From a virus: a stretch of 64,000 nucleotides of DNA. The notes under the pieces were generated by a model that saw only the letters and a list, made by a program, of their open reading frames with translations, had not been told where the DNA came from and ran no database searches. Positions 50,487 to 58,516 of the stretch are shown here, in pieces (position 1 is the stretch's first letter; each line of letters begins with the position of its first letter). The position numbers and the translations under genes were made by a program. The stretch is from IMG/VR virus record IMGVR_UViG_3300010371_000028, positions 1-64,000 of that record. One strand, 5' to 3'.

Positions 50487-51419
50487 CTAGATCACGCGCC
50501 GGTAGGGCGCGAGGAGATCCTTGATCTGCGCGGCGAGGTCAGCCACACCCTTGCCGCCGAGCGACGTCGACCCGGAGAGCGTCTGCGCCGTGATCGACTC
50601 CATGCCGGAGTCCAGAACCTGCGACGTCGCAATGAGGATCGTCGCCCACGCGATGTCCTGCGGAAGCGCCGAGAGTACGGTCTCCGCGGAATGGTTGTAC
50701 GCCAGCGGAGCCGACAGCGTCACGATTCCCGGCCCCGCCTGAACGGTGCCACCGGCGGGCAGCGTGACGGGAGCGGTTGCCGTCGCCGTCGCCACGGTCA
50801 CCGTCTCGGTGAACGCCCCGTCGTAGAAAAAGCACGTGGCGCCAGCCATGCCGGTGACGTCATCGACGGCGACCGCCTGGGTTCCGGCAGTCACGTCCGC
50901 GGTCACGCCGGCGTGCGGCCACCCGTTGAGATAGGTGGACTCGAACGTGTAGCCGTTCCGACCTGACGCCCACGAGACGTAGCCTGGCGCGATCAGGACG
51001 GCGCTGCCACCTGCCCCCGATGCGCCTTCGACGACGGGAGACAGTAGCGTGATCGGCGGGTCCTCGAGCGCCATCGCGGTCAACGGGATCGGCGACCACG
51101 ACCGCGGGATCGTCGCCCGGGGCGAGACGCGGCCGGCGAGCAGTTGGGTCACCGGCCACCGCGAGAGCATCGCCCGGCCGACTCCGGACTGATCGACCGT
51201 CATCCGGTAGTCGGGTCCCTGGACCTGTTCGACCGACACGGTGGAGCGCAGCGGCTGGTTGACCTTCGCGTCGGCGATGTTCGAGGCACGCCAGAGGATG
51301 TTGGTCATCTCGGCGGTCTGGGCGGGTGAGAACTGGCTGCCCGCCTGCGGAATGCTGTTCCACGGAACGCCTGTGGGGGCGTTGAGGAGCATCTGTACGG
51401 AGCAGTAGGGGGTGGCCAC
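50487..51419 (-). CDS. Head-tail adaptor (connector)
   Basis: A 310-residue protein. The first part (SPAQTAEMTNILWRASNIAD, VNQPLRSTVSVEQV) and the last (VADLAAQIKDLLAPYRRVI) are helical as in gp6-type adaptors; in between lies a beta-rich domain. GTG 51419 with GGAGGGAG upstream. It connects the portal ring to the neck. Confidence 0.7.
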   Translation of the reverse strand: MATPYCSVQMLLNAPTGVPWNSIPQAGSQFSPAQTAEMTNILWRASNIADAKVNQPLRSTVSVEQVQGPDYRMTVDQSGVGRAMLSRWPVTQLLAGRVSPRATIPRSWSPIPLTAMALEDPPITLLSPVVEGASGAGGSAVLIAPGYVSWASGRNGYTFESTYLNGWPHAGVTADVTAGTQAVAVDDVTGMAGATCFFYDGAFTETVTVATATATAPVTLPAGGTVQAGPGIVTLSAPLAYNHSAETVLSALPQDIAWATILIATSQVLDSGMESITAQTLSGSTSLGGKGVADLAAQIKDLLAPYRRVI

Positions 51420-51471
51420 GTTCGCTCCCTCCGCGGTCTCGGATGGGAATCGCCAGGAGGGGGTGGCGGGG

Positions 51472-51648
51472 TTACCCGCTGCTGGTGCGGATCAGGTCAG
51501 CGCCTTGCGGAGCGCAGTGGTTGCACACCCACTGCTCGCCGTCCCACCCGCCGTGCCGTCCGCAGAACGCTCGCCGGCACTTGTTGCAGAACTCGCACGG
51601 TTTGCCGGATCGGCGCGGACACAGGGCGCATGTCTTGCGGCCCTTCAT
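51472..51648 (-). CDS. Small zinc-finger protein
   Basis: A 58-residue Cys-rich protein from ATG 51648 to TAA. It reads MKGRKTCALCPRRSGKPC then EFCNKCRRAFC and WVCNHC: three CxxC pairs plus extra Cys/His, so probably two zinc sites. Not long enough to be caught by simple length limits. It fits between the connector and the upstream head gene with no overlap; the ribosome site is weak. Confidence 0.6.
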   Translation of the reverse strand: MKGRKTCALCPRRSGKPCEFCNKCRRAFCGRHGGWDGEQWVCNHCAPQGADLIRTSSG

Positions 51649-51659
51649 GGATGGGCGCC

Positions 51660-52076
51660 CTAAGCCGAGGGCTTCGTTGCGGCAGCCTTGCGGGCCCGGG
51701 TGGCCGACTTCTTAGCCGGCTCGGGGCTCGCCGCGGCAGGGGCGGGAAGCGGAGCCGCCGGCGCGACCGCCGAGGCGACCTGCGCCATGCTCAGTCCTCC
51801 GCCGGCCAGGGCTGCGGCGAGTGCCGCGACCGACTGTGCGGCAACGGCGTCGAAGGTGGACTTCGCCGCCTCGGCGGTCTTCTGCTCCTTGTCCGTAAGC
51901 GGCACCTCGGACGGGACGCCGGCCCACAGCGGGTCCTTCGCCAGGTGCGGCTCGCAGCGCGGGCAGTCGACGGACATGTGCACATCGCCCTGGTCGGGCC
52001 GCTCGTCGTAGTGGTGGCCCGCGCAGGCGCCGCCAGGCGGCACGTAGGTGCGGATTCCGGTCTGTGCGTAACGCAA
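51660..52076 (-). CDS. Conserved actinophage head-tail protein
   Basis: A 138-residue protein. RYAQTGIRTYVPPGGACAGHHYDE, then GDVHMSVDCPRCEPHLAKDP, LWAGVPSEVPLTDKEQKTAE: a Cys/His N-terminal zinc-like region, with a Ala/Pro/Lys-rich low-complexity tail. This layout recurs in actinophage structural operons, function unknown. Confidence 0.65.
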   Translation of the reverse strand: MRYAQTGIRTYVPPGGACAGHHYDERPDQGDVHMSVDCPRCEPHLAKDPLWAGVPSEVPLTDKEQKTAEAAKSTFDAVAAQSVAALAAALAGGGLSMAQVASAVAPAAPLPAPAAASPEPAKKSATRARKAAATKPSA

Positions 52077-52085
52077 AGCTGGCTC

Positions 52086-52388
52086 CTAGGTGGTGTATCC
52101 GGGGGGCGGCAGGATGACGATGGTGACGTCCGGCGGCGTCGCCCCGGCTACTACCGCGGTCAGGCCGGCGTGGAGACGGATGTCGTACGGGAGGGCCACC
52201 TGCGCTGTCGCCGCGATTGCCGCGATCTCGGGGTGCGCGGTGTCGGGCCCGTCGTAGAGGGTGACTGTCGCGCCGCTCTGGCCCGTGTTGATGGTGACGA
52301 GGTGCAGGATGGCGCCGGGGTTGACGTCGAGGTTCTGGGTGCCGGCTGCGTTCAGGTGGAACGCGGCGCCGCCTACGGCCGTGCTGAT
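52086..52388 (-). CDS. Head-region protein without a standard start codon
   Basis: A roughly 100-residue beta-rich protein: ISTAVGGAAFHLNAAGTQNL, PGAILHLVTINTGQSGATV, LYDGPDTAHPEIAAIA. The coding frame clearly begins near 52388 but the codon there is ATC, and no in-frame ATG/GTG/TTG is near. Upstream sequence in frame is shadow of the zinc protein. It may be a head decoration or fibre protein. End is firm, start uncertain. Confidence 0.5.
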   Translation of the reverse strand: MSTAVGGAAFHLNAAGTQNLDVNPGAILHLVTINTGQSGATVTLYDGPDTAHPEIAAIAATAQVALPYDIRLHAGLTAVVAGATPPDVTIVILPPPGYTT

Positions 52389-52696
52389 ACGCCACCTGCT
52401 TCCGGGGTCTTGCGGGGCCGGCGCCCGGGCGCGAGCGGTTCCTGGCACTTGGGGCAGTCGGTTTGCCAGGCGTAACCCACGAACGTGCATGCCGGACAGT
52501 GCGTCGAGGACGTCTTGAGGGGCGCGCTGTAGACGGCGCGCGCGATCATTCCGCCGGATTCGTCCGAAGCGCGCATGATCTCTCGGACGTGTTCGGGCCG
52601 GTCCACCGTGAGGCGTCCGGAGCGGGTCGCGTTGTAGCGGGAGCCGTCTTGCATCTGCAACCCGGTGCAGCCGGGGGGGACGCGGAGTTCGGGCAC
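52373..52696 (-). CDS. Conserved head protein with zinc ribbon
   Basis: A 107-residue protein. PELRVPPGCTGLQMQDGSRY, NATRSGRLTVDRPEHVREIM and a C-terminal CPACTFVGYAWQTDCPKC (two CxxC) form a common actinophage head-region protein with a zinc ribbon. GTG 52696 has AGGA upstream. Directly after the capsid gene; role unknown. Confidence 0.65.
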   Translation of the reverse strand: MPELRVPPGCTGLQMQDGSRYNATRSGRLTVDRPEHVREIMRASDESGGMIARAVYSAPLKTSSTHCPACTFVGYAWQTDCPKCQEPLAPGRRPRKTPEAGGVSARP

Positions 52697-52729
52697 GAGG
52701 GTTCCTACCGTTCGGGTTCGTTCGCTAGC

Positions 52730-52761
52730 CGCGTCCGGCCGGGGCTCCCCGGCCGGACGCG
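52730..52761 (-). terminator. Perfect 15-bp hairpin after the capsid gene
   Basis: Arms 52730-52744 and 52747-52761 pair perfectly around two bases. It lies 17 bp after the capsid stop. There is no T run, so it may be a partial terminator or an mRNA-end block that keeps capsid mRNA abundant. Confidence 0.6.
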
Positions 52762-52777
52762 GGTGCCGCATGGGCGA

Positions 52778-54583
52778 TCAGCTGTAGGTGCCGCCGTTGC
52801 CGACGGTGGTCTTCTGGATGCCCTGCAGCAGGCCGTTGTACTGGACCGCCGGGGAGAACAGTGCCCCGTACATGAACAGGCTGTAGCGGAAGGTCACGTC
52901 CACGACGGGCCACGAGATGGACAGGTAGTCCTGGACCATCACGTTCTCCCACACGTTGCCGACGTTCGTCCACGGCTGCGGGAGCTTGTAGGACAGCGCC
53001 ATGGCGGTGCCCTGCGGGATGTACGGGTGAACCCGGAGGTTCATCACCTTGCGCGTCACCGGGTTGGTGTACTCGCTGACGGCGACGCCGCCGCGCACAC
53101 CCCCGACCTCGCTCTGGTTGATGAAGAACCGGTAGTTGTTCGGGTTGGCCTGGTTGTTCTGGTTCGCGAGCGAACCGGCCAGCCGGGTCAGGTCGCCGCC
53201 CTCGGCCCACAGGTCGTCCGGGTCGGCGAAGATGCCGTTCGGGCCGTCCCACATGCCGGTGAGCATGTTGTTGATGGCGTTCTCCGACAGGATGTCGCCG
53301 ACGGAGTCGTTGACGTACGAGCCCTGGTAGCCGGACGGGTAGACGGCGGAACCGCCGGACGCCGAGTGGCCGGAGATCGTCGGGATGAAACCCTCGTAGT
53401 CCGTGGTCGCCGAGGTGCCGGTGTCGGCGGTCGGCGGGGTCGCAGTCCCGGTCGGCAGCGCGCCCTGCAGGGTGAAGCGGGTCGCGCCGACGGCCGAGGC
53501 CATCAGGTGGAAGCCGCTGTTGGCCGGGGCGGCCGTGCCGGTGCCGACGTAGACGTTGTAGGCGAGCGCGCCGTTGGACGGGCTGATCAGCACGTCGACC
53601 ACGTTGCCAGCCGACCAGGCGACGGACGCGCTGGAGGAGCCCGCGGTCTCGCCGTAGTAGTTCAGCGCCGTGACGATCACGTACACGTTCGTGGTGACGC
53701 CGGACAGCGCCGTCTCGCCGCTGCCCGCGGCGCGAGCCGTGAGACCGGGCGTTCCCGGGGCCGACAAAGCGATCGAAGTCGCGCCGATCATGGCGCGCTC
53801 CTCGAGGACCATCATCTCCTGCAGCAGCACCAGCGACGCGAGCCCCGCGGCGTCGTCGAACCCCTGACCGGCGAACTGCGCCAGCCAGGAAACCGCCTCG
53901 GTCAGGCCGAAGAACTTGTACGGGACATTGACGTCCACGGCGGTCTGCGACCCGGAGGCGGGCAGCTGGTTGGGCCAGTTGTTGCCCGCGATACCGCCGC
54001 CGGCAGGCAGCTCCGGGATCGAGATGCGGTTGGAGGTCACGCCGAGCTGGCCCGGCAGCGCGCCGGAGATCGAGGTCATGACCTTCGCCCGGTGCACGGT
54101 GCCCTGGCCGGGCACACGCGGGATCAGGTTCCGCAGCGGCGAGTAGACCGGGTAGATCAGCTGCGTCGGCGCCGTCAGGTCGAACGGCACCAGGCCGGTC
54201 GCGTTCGGCGAAGTCAGCGTGATGGACTTGCCCAGTTGCGCGGACAGCTGGTCGTTCAGCTGCGACACGAACTGGTTCATCGCGTAGACCTGCGGGCTGT
54301 TCTGCATCGCCATCGACAGGGCGTTGCCGAACGCCGGCGACAGCGACTTCAGGACGGTCGCCGGGTCGGACAGGCCCTTGCGGATGGCCGACTTGAGCAG
54401 GTGCTCGGCGGCGTAGGCCTGGTCGTCCTCGCTGGCGCCGACACGGCGGCCCTTGACGAGGGCGGGGATGCGGCGGGAGATCGCGTCTCCGTAGCCGCCG
54501 TTGCGAACCTCGCCGAGAACCGACTTCGCAATGACGTCGGTGTTCGCCTCGCTCGAGATCTGCTCGATGGTTGCGCGCGTTAT
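52778..54583 (-). CDS. Major capsid protein, apparent ATA start
   Basis: About 601 residues, HK97-like from position and layout. The coding frame opens with TRATIEQISSEANTDVIAKS and LGEVRNGGYGDAISRRIPAL, and the end (VTFRYSLFMYGALFSPAVQY) is typical of actinophage capsid proteins. An Ig/FN3-like insert lies at about 275-385 (NVYVIVTALNYYGE, YNVYVGTG). No ATG/GTG/TTG exists in frame for the first 90 codons; ATA at 54583 sits six bases after AAGGAG. If only ATG is allowed, the first is MAMQN at 54313, which would cut a clear 90-residue N-terminal region. Confidence 0.8.
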   Translation of the reverse strand: MTRATIEQISSEANTDVIAKSVLGEVRNGGYGDAISRRIPALVKGRRVGASEDDQAYAAEHLLKSAIRKGLSDPATVLKSLSPAFGNALSMAMQNSPQVYAMNQFVSQLNDQLSAQLGKSITLTSPNATGLVPFDLTAPTQLIYPVYSPLRNLIPRVPGQGTVHRAKVMTSISGALPGQLGVTSNRISIPELPAGGGIAGNNWPNQLPASGSQTAVDVNVPYKFFGLTEAVSWLAQFAGQGFDDAAGLASLVLLQEMMVLEERAMIGATSIALSAPGTPGLTARAAGSGETALSGVTTNVYVIVTALNYYGETAGSSSASVAWSAGNVVDVLISPSNGALAYNVYVGTGTAAPANSGFHLMASAVGATRFTLQGALPTGTATPPTADTGTSATTDYEGFIPTISGHSASGGSAVYPSGYQGSYVNDSVGDILSENAINNMLTGMWDGPNGIFADPDDLWAEGGDLTRLAGSLANQNNQANPNNYRFFINQSEVGGVRGGVAVSEYTNPVTRKVMNLRVHPYIPQGTAMALSYKLPQPWTNVGNVWENVMVQDYLSISWPVVDVTFRYSLFMYGALFSPAVQYNGLLQGIQKTTVGNGGTYS

Positions 54584-54614
54584 ATGCCACTCCTTTCCGG
54601 GGTGGTCAGGTGCT

Positions 54615-56963
54615 CTAGCTGAGCAGCTTGACCGCCAGCTCGCGGCCGGCAGTCTTCATCAGTTCATCGAGGGCGGGAAGGGCGATCCCCTGGTCGGGGT
54701 CCTTCGCCTGCTTGACGAGCCTCACGAGCCGCTCCGTACGCGCAGCCTCGTCCCCGCCCGCGGGGACCTCCTGGCCGTCGTGCTTCGCCTTGGTGAGACT
54801 GGCCCCGGACCGCGGCGCCATCTGCGCCGGGTCGGGGGACGATTCGAACTCGGCGATCCTCGCCTCGAGGTCGCCGATGGTCTTGGTGAGGTCACCGAAC
54901 TGGTCGGCGACGAGGTCCCGGATCGTGGACTTCAACATCTCCGGGTCGATGAGGGGCCCCGCGGTGGCAGTGGCGGCCGGCGCGGCGGCTTCCTGCGCGG
55001 GGTTCGCGGCGTTGGCCATCTCGGCCTCCTTCGTGACGTGCGGGGTGACGAGGGACGCGGCGTGCGCGGCGTCGACCGGGATCGGCGTGCTCGTCGCGTT
55101 GGTCTTGCCGAACTGCTGCGGGACGGGCGCGCTCGCGGCGGGAGAAACGCCCATCGCGCCGTGCGCGGACTCGCCCATGGCGCACACGCCCGGGTGCTGG
55201 CCGGCGATGTAGTCGTGCATCGCGGCGAGGACGCCCTTGGCCTGCTCGCGGGCCGCGGTCGTGTAGTAGGTGCGCGCGTCCTTGGCCGCCGACCCGGGGG
55301 ACGCGGCTTCGCGCCCGGCCGTGATCAGAGGGCGCTTGAAGTCGTCGGGGTTCGGAACGTGGCTGGCGAGGGGGATGCGCGGCTTCTGGCCGGAGCCCGC
55401 CGTCTGGTTGGCGCGCCCGGCGGACACATACGGCCGTTCGAACTGGCCCGGGGTGATGCTGCCGGGCTTCACGTGCACGTCCGGGTAGTAGTCGGCGAAC
55501 GCCTTGCGGAGATCCGTCATGGCTTCGGCCATCAGGCCCGAGTCGGCGGCCTTCAGGACCGCGGCGAGGCTGTAGGCGTGCGAGAGGCTGGGCAGCGCCA
55601 TGGCCGCGCTGGCGGAGTCGCCGGCGGTCAACGCCGCGGAGATGGAGGCTGCGAACACGTCGGGGTCGGCGATGTGCGCGAGGCCCTTCGATACGGCGGG
55701 GTGAGCGGCGATCACGTCGTCGGCGCGGTATGCGGCGCAGGTGGCGTCGTGCAGCCGGGCCAGGTGGTAGGCGGCCGGTCCCGCAGCGCTCTTGGTGGCG
55801 TGCGCGGCCGGCGAGTCGGTCGCCTCGTCCTTGTCCTGGGCCGCAGCCGCCGTCTGCACGTCCTCGCGCACGTTCTCGAGCGCCTGGGCGACCATCTGGT
55901 CGGCCGGGTGAGTGGTCGCGTCGGGGTCCTTGGCCTGGGCGGCGAGCGCGGCGTCAGCGTCCTGCTCAAGCCGGTCGATGGCGCGTTCGACGTCCGTGTC
56001 GGCGGTAGACGGCTTGGCTGCCTTCTTCATGGCGGTGCCGCACTGGGCGCAGAACTTGTCGCTCTTGCGCATCGGGGCGTCGCATTCCGAGCAGTTGCCG
56101 GCCTTCTGCGCCTGCGCCTTCTCCGCCGAGTCGTCGTCGGAGTCGCCCTCGTCCTCGGCGTCGTCGGGCTCGCTGCCGTCGTCGCCCTCGAACGGCTTGG
56201 CCGCGCCCTTGAACGGCGGCTTGCCCTTCTCAATCTCGTCGCCGGCCTTGGCCGCAGCCGGCTCGCCTGTGGGCTCGGCGTCCTTCTTCGCGTCGTCGTC
56301 CTTCACGTCTTCGCCCTTCCACGAGTCGGGGATCTTCGCTTCGAATTCGGGCCCCTTGCGGCGGGCGATAGCCATGGCACGCTGCTTGATCTTCTCGGGG
56401 TCGCCCTTGATGTCGTGGTTCAGGTTCGGGGCGATGTCCGCGACGTCTTTCGGGGTGACGATCGGGAATGCGCGGTGCTCCGGGTCGGCGAAGTCCTCAG
56501 TCGGGATCTTGTCGCGGTCCACTCCGCCGCCGACGTTCCGATCGAAGTCCCGCTTGGCGACCTCGCGGACCGAAGGCTCTGCGGTGAGTTGCCGCTTGAG
56601 CGCGTTCAGCTTCGCCAGGTCGCGCGGGGAGAACGACACGGACACGTCCGCCGGGAGCTCCACCGTCACCGTCTCGGCCTCGATCGCCTTCGTGGCGCCC
56701 TGCGCGGGCGCTGGCGCGTCCTGGCGGTCCGGTTCGGTCATGACGGCGGCAATATGCCCCTCCTGGGTTTCTGCGGCGGCCACGTTGGCCGCCGGATTGA
56801 TCTCGGCAACGTCAAGGGCCTTCATCATGAGAATGGGGAATCCGTTTGCCGGCGTACCGACACCATCCACGCGAGTCGGGTCGAACTTCTCCAACTCGGT
56901 GATCTTCTCCAGGTCATCGCCGGCCTCCCCCTGGTTTCCGACCCCTGGAAACGCTGCGGCCAT
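54615..56963 (-). CDS. Capsid scaffold-like protein with DUF6582-type part
   Basis: A 782-residue acidic protein. N-terminus ITELEKFDPTRVDGVGTPAN, as in XkdF-related proteins; then DFADPEHRAFPIVTPKDVAD (DUF6582-like); a zinc ribbon CSECDAPMRKSDKFCAQC at about 295-315; a long Ala-rich helical middle; and a C-terminal coiled coil. Its place between the protease and capsid fits a scaffold or internal head protein. ATG 56963 has AGGAGG upstream. Confidence 0.65.
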   Translation of the reverse strand: MAAAFPGVGNQGEAGDDLEKITELEKFDPTRVDGVGTPANGFPILMMKALDVAEINPAANVAAAETQEGHIAAVMTEPDRQDAPAPAQGATKAIEAETVTVELPADVSVSFSPRDLAKLNALKRQLTAEPSVREVAKRDFDRNVGGGVDRDKIPTEDFADPEHRAFPIVTPKDVADIAPNLNHDIKGDPEKIKQRAMAIARRKGPEFEAKIPDSWKGEDVKDDDAKKDAEPTGEPAAAKAGDEIEKGKPPFKGAAKPFEGDDGSEPDDAEDEGDSDDDSAEKAQAQKAGNCSECDAPMRKSDKFCAQCGTAMKKAAKPSTADTDVERAIDRLEQDADAALAAQAKDPDATTHPADQMVAQALENVREDVQTAAAAQDKDEATDSPAAHATKSAAGPAAYHLARLHDATCAAYRADDVIAAHPAVSKGLAHIADPDVFAASISAALTAGDSASAAMALPSLSHAYSLAAVLKAADSGLMAEAMTDLRKAFADYYPDVHVKPGSITPGQFERPYVSAGRANQTAGSGQKPRIPLASHVPNPDDFKRPLITAGREAASPGSAAKDARTYYTTAAREQAKGVLAAMHDYIAGQHPGVCAMGESAHGAMGVSPAASAPVPQQFGKTNATSTPIPVDAAHAASLVTPHVTKEAEMANAANPAQEAAAPAATATAGPLIDPEMLKSTIRDLVADQFGDLTKTIGDLEARIAEFESSPDPAQMAPRSGASLTKAKHDGQEVPAGGDEAARTERLVRLVKQAKDPDQGIALPALDELMKTAGRELAVKLLS

Positions 56964-57020
56964 CGTGAACCTCCTGGCGATCATTACCCTGAAACAGGGC
57001 GTGGTGGAGTTCGAATTCGG

Positions 57021-57026
57021 TAGAAT
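57021..57026 (+). promoter_or_regulatory. -10 box for rightward endonuclease
   Basis: TAGAAT ends five bases before GTG 57032, so the mRNA may be leaderless. The -35 region shows no good match. Confidence 0.5.
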
Positions 57027-57031
57027 CTGAC

Positions 57032-58516
57032 GTGGCTACCAATGCAGAGAAATCGGCGTTAGCCGAACGGGCTTTCCTGGCACGCCTCGCCGAACTTGGC
57101 GTCATGCCGGACTACGAAAAGTGGGAGGGCACGGGGCGCCCCCACAAGGCAATCTGCCGTGTGGGCCACGAGTGCTATCCGTACCCCTCCGCGATCCGCA
57201 AAGGAATCGGGCCGTGCAGAGCCTGCGCCGGGCAGGACCCGCGCATGGCAGAGGCGGCGTTCCGGAACCGCCTCGCCGAACTGGGAGCCGCCCCCGTCTA
57301 CGACACCTGGCTCGGTGCGCGCAAAGGCCATGCCGTGATCTGCAAGAACGGGCACGCGTGCCATCCGACGCCCGATGCGATCCGCGCAGGAAACGGTCCC
57401 TGCAACACCTGCGCCGGCACGAACAGTGCGGCGGCCGAACGGAACTACAAGGTCCGGCTCGCTGAACTCGGAGCCGCGCCCGCCTGGACCGCCTGGATCG
57501 GCGCCGCGAAGCCTCACAAGGTCATGTGCCCGCAAGGGCACGAATGCTCCCCGATCCCTTCGGGCGTCATGGGAGGCAAAGGCTTATGTCGGACATGCGC
57601 CCGGCTCGACCCGCTGGTAGCCGAAGTCGCATTCCGACGGCGCCTCGACGAACTCGGCGTCGTCGCCGAATGGGCAACGTGGCGCGGCAATCACGCCAAG
57701 TACCAGGCAACCTGCGCTGCCGGGCACGAGTGCTGGCCGCGCCCTGACCACTTGCGGCGAGGCGACGGGCCCTGCCGCGCCTGTGGGAAGTGCGACCCCG
57801 TCGAGGCCGAGGCCCAGACCCGGCGTCGGCTGGAAGCATCCGGCTTCACGCCGGCTTGGGAACAGTGGGTCGGTGCAGGCCGCCCCCACAAAGTAGCCTG
57901 CCCGGCCGGACACGAGTTCCCCATGTACCCGTCCGCGCTGGCGCGGAGAGGGTGTACGTGCCCTCATTGCGCCGGCACGACTCCGGAAGCGATCGAGAGC
58001 GTCTTTAGGGATGCCGTCGTGAGGCAGGGCGCCACCCCAGCGTGGGGCAGTTGGCTAGGGAGCAGCCAGGGCCACAGGGTCATCTGCAAGAACGGGCATG
58101 TGGTCTACCCCAGGCCGAACGGTGTCGGGCAGGGGCGTGGCGTCTGCCGGTTCTGCAAGGGCCGGGCTTGGGACGTCTTCTACGTCGTGGTCAACGACGT
58201 GAAGCGCGAACTGAAATTCGGGATCACGAGCGGCGACCCCCGGGGGCGCCTTGCCGTCCACAGGAACCGCGGCTTCTCGCATGTGGCCCTGATCGCCGCG
58301 ACTCCGCTGGCCCTGAAGATCGAAACCGCGACGAAGAGAGCCCTCCGCGCCGCCGGACACCGGCCCGCCCACGGCAGGGAGTACTTCGGCCTTGACGCCC
58401 TGGAAGAAGTCTTACAGGTGGCGATCAGCTACGGACTCGAAGCCGGGATCAGTCGCGAAGACTGGCCAGGGCGTCCTGGGACGGCTCTCGCCTTACGGCC
58501 GAGCCTTGCATGCTGA
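57032..58516 (+). CDS. GIY-YIG-like endonuclease with six zinc-finger repeats
   Basis: A 494-residue protein. Residues 1-375 hold six copies of a 62-residue unit: 'F..RLaElGa.P.w..W.G....HkviC..GHec.P.p.......G.C..C'; first Cys residues at 42, 104 and 166 show the period. The C-terminal domain (about 380-470) matches T5orf172/GIY-YIG: VFYVVVND, LKFGITSGDPRGRL, and a Glu in KIETATK (E431). Probably a homing endonuclease with an array that reads a long DNA site. It opposes the late genes, has four TTA codons, and overlaps the protease 3' end by 68 bp. Confidence 0.8.
   Translation: MATNAEKSALAERAFLARLAELGVMPDYEKWEGTGRPHKAICRVGHECYPYPSAIRKGIGPCRACAGQDPRMAEAAFRNRLAELGAAPVYDTWLGARKGHAVICKNGHACHPTPDAIRAGNGPCNTCAGTNSAAAERNYKVRLAELGAAPAWTAWIGAAKPHKVMCPQGHECSPIPSGVMGGKGLCRTCARLDPLVAEVAFRRRLDELGVVAEWATWRGNHAKYQATCAAGHECWPRPDHLRRGDGPCRACGKCDPVEAEAQTRRRLEASGFTPAWEQWVGAGRPHKVACPAGHEFPMYPSALARRGCTCPHCAGTTPEAIESVFRDAVVRQGATPAWGSWLGSSQGHRVICKNGHVVYPRPNGVGQGRGVCRFCKGRAWDVFYVVVNDVKRELKFGITSGDPRGRLAVHRNRGFSHVALIAATPLALKIETATKRALRAAGHRPAHGREYFGLDALEEVLQVAISYGLEAGISREDWPGRPGTALALRPSLAC

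Noticed and set aside
52725-54590. GTG-started frame over the capsid gene
   Set aside because: Gives Arg-rich sequence; the neighbouring frame encodes a normal capsid N-terminus and the conserved C-terminus.
54501-57023. Open frame of 840 codons on the plus strand
   Set aside because: It lies opposite the scaffold gene, is rich in Arg/Gly/Val with no domain, and exists because of high GC; the minus-strand gene has a ribosome site and clear domains.
57100-58150. CRISPR-like repeats
   Set aside because: The repetition is protein-level (62-residue zinc units); DNA copies are not identical and there are no spacers.
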